Assembly: GCF_002362255.1 (NCBI RefSeq)
Contig: NZ_LPVV01000006.1
Location: 1-64,000, forward strand
Direction: 5' to 3'
DNA from: Microbacterium sp. SZ1
Lineage (GTDB): Bacteria > Actinomycetota > Actinomycetes > Actinomycetales > Microbacteriaceae
DNA: 64,000 bases
Part shown: positions 62,976-64,000 of the stretch, piece after piece
Layout of the letters: every line of letters starts with the position of its first letter
Numbering within the stretch: the first letter of the stretch is position 1
Program-made: the position numbers and the translations under genes
The notes under the pieces: generated by a model
What the model was told of the DNA's origin: nothing
The model's input: only the letters and a program-made list of their open reading frames with translations
Database searches by the model: none

Positions 62976-64000
62976 TCAGCCCGCTCCTTCACTGGGGATC
63001 TCGACGAGGATCGGATCTCCGTACTCGCCGCCGAGCTCGATCGACGCCCCCTCCGCGTCCTGCGGCAGCCCCTGCTCGATGGTCAGGTACGGGTTCATCC
63101 AGTTCGTGAACCGGACGTGCAGCGACCACGTCACGGTGGTGCCGTCCGCGCCCGCCTCGACGCTCAGCGCGCGGATCTCGGCAGTGCTGTCCTGCGACGC
63201 CTGACATGCAGCCGCCTCGTCGGTGGCGTCGACGATCATGCAGCGCAGCATCCCTCCGCTCTGCGTGCCGTCGGCGGGCTTCTCCGCCACCCAGACCGGC
63301 TGGTCATGGAAGTACCCCACGATCGACAGGCTCGGGAGGTAGCCCTGGTCGACGAGCTCTTCTGCACGTTCACGATCCGGACCGTCGAACTGGCCGAGCA
63401 TCGAGTCCTGCGGCTCCCATCTCTGCACCCATGCGAGCGGCTCTCCGGTGGTGGCGCGCGCGAGCACCGCCGACACGGACGCGCCGTACGCGTCAGCCGG
63501 GTCATCGGGGTCGTCGACGGGCACCGACACCGACACGCTCAGCGCCATGTCGTCGAGGCCGTCGGTCGGCCGGCACTGCTCTTGCGATGCCTCGCCGACG
63601 TCGAGGATCACACACGTCTCGTCGGAACCGTCGCGCGTCGCGTACCAGACGACCGCGTCCTCATCCTCCGTGACGAGGCGTACGGAGCCGTCGTCGTACT
63701 TCCCCTCGGCCTGCAGCTCGAGACGTCGTTCCTGCTGACCGGCGGTGAGTGCCGATTCGACGCCCCCGCCACCGAACAACGCCCATCCCGCGGCCACCCC
63801 GGTGAGGATGAGAGCAGCGGATGCCGCAACGACGACTTTCACGTGGGAGCGCACGGCGGCGGCGAGCGCGGGGCGCGCAGGGACATCTTCTCCGTGGACC
63901 TCGTCACTGCCCGACGCGGGAGTAGGGCGCTGACCGGCTGAGTCCCGGGTGTCGTCGAGCGGAGCGGCCTGCAGCGGTACCGCGTCGATGAGGGGCTCGC
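62976..64000 (-). CDS. membrane-anchored protein of unknown function, cut by the window edge
   Basis: The frame stays open to the right edge, so the true start lies beyond 64000; the GTG at 63854 is internal. The visible 341 codons encode a Pro/Ala/Asp-rich cytoplasmic N-terminus of at least 48 residues, one TM helix (VKVVVAASAALILTGVAAGWALFGG region) and an outer domain of about 260 residues. The outer domain has four or more Cys that could form disulfides (ETCVILDV, QEQCRPTD, MLRCMIVD, AACQAS). I do not recognise the family. It ends one base after the methyltransferase stop on the opposite strand. Confidence 0.75.
   Translation of the reverse strand, partial: EPLIDAVPLQAAPLDDTRDSAGQRPTPASGSDEVHGEDVPARPALAAAVRSHVKVVVAASAALILTGVAAGWALFGGGGVESALTAGQQERRLELQAEGKYDDGSVRLVTEDEDAVVWYATRDGSDETCVILDVGEASQEQCRPTDGLDDMALSVSVSVPVDDPDDPADAYGASVSAVLARATTGEPLAWVQRWEPQDSMLGQFDGPDRERAEELVDQGYLPSLSIVGYFHDQPVWVAEKPADGTQSGGMLRCMIVDATDEAAACQASQDSTAEIRALSVEAGADGTTVTWSLHVRFTNWMNPYLTIEQGLPQDAEGASIELGGEYGDPILVEIPSEGAG

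Overview
The window is 64 kb of very GC-rich actinobacterial chromosome. The gene complement (GuaB3 next to SURF1, DUF6350-purN-purH, the SucCD pair, an ECF42 sigma factor with its DGPF partner, LAXTG-type surface proteins, HrcA/CIRCE control of groES) and the promoter style point to Microbacteriaceae, most probably Microbacterium or a close relative. I found no tRNA or rRNA genes, CRISPR arrays, transposases, integrases or prophage genes. It reads as ordinary chromosome with a few accessory islands.

Layout. 1-4102: small ORF, then the reverse-strand run DUF6350 membrane protein, purN, purH. 4194-5651: purine-base permease. 5784-7871: sucC-sucD. 8012-10006: TetR regulator and acyl-CoA dehydrogenase. 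10044-12019: small cysteine-tailed protein divergent from an FAD oxidoreductase. 12079-14198: convergent ATP-dependent DNA ligase and LigD-type polymerase (NHEJ-like repair pair). 14286-18010: SseB protein behind the PcrA helicase. 18114-22330: sortase-anchored lamin-tail surface protein and a GDPD. 22418-23777: Bax-inhibitor and GlsB membrane proteins. 23842-26624: ECF42/DGPF pair and lactate dehydrogenase. 26714-29525: guaA, DUF3817, and a Phd/PIN toxin-antitoxin pair.

29535-36951 is a sugar island: divergent DeoR repressor, ABC importer (binding lipoprotein and two permeases), class II aldolase, ADP-dependent-kinase-family protein and ManA-type isomerase. 37020-41654 encodes a very large secreted nuclease fused to a 5'-nucleotidase. 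41890-45572: SURF1, GuaB3 and an ABC-F ATPase. 45640-52128 is the most unusual locus. Seven reverse-strand genes overlap stop-to-start: a REC-PIG-L deacetylase fusion, ATP-grasp, PHP phosphoesterase, processive family-2 glycosyltransferase, a 46-residue membrane peptide, a lone receiver and a histidine kinase. I read it as a phosphorelay-controlled pathway making or modifying an amino-sugar surface glycan; no described system matches it as far as I know. 52301-54207: DUF2277 and guaB. 54472-60077: branched-chain amino-acid type ABC transporter livHMGF with its convergent binding lipoprotein. 60235-64000: RarD, CIRCE-controlled groES, a THUMP-like methyltransferase, and a membrane-anchored protein cut by the window edge.

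Three sequence-level patterns run across the window: (i) the hexamer GGATGC/GCATCC is about three times commoner than base composition predicts and steers codon choice; (ii) the same hexamer forms the tips of a family of near-identical intergenic hairpins; (iii) about a dozen genes begin exactly 6 nt after a TANNNT-like -10 box, the signature of leaderless transcripts.
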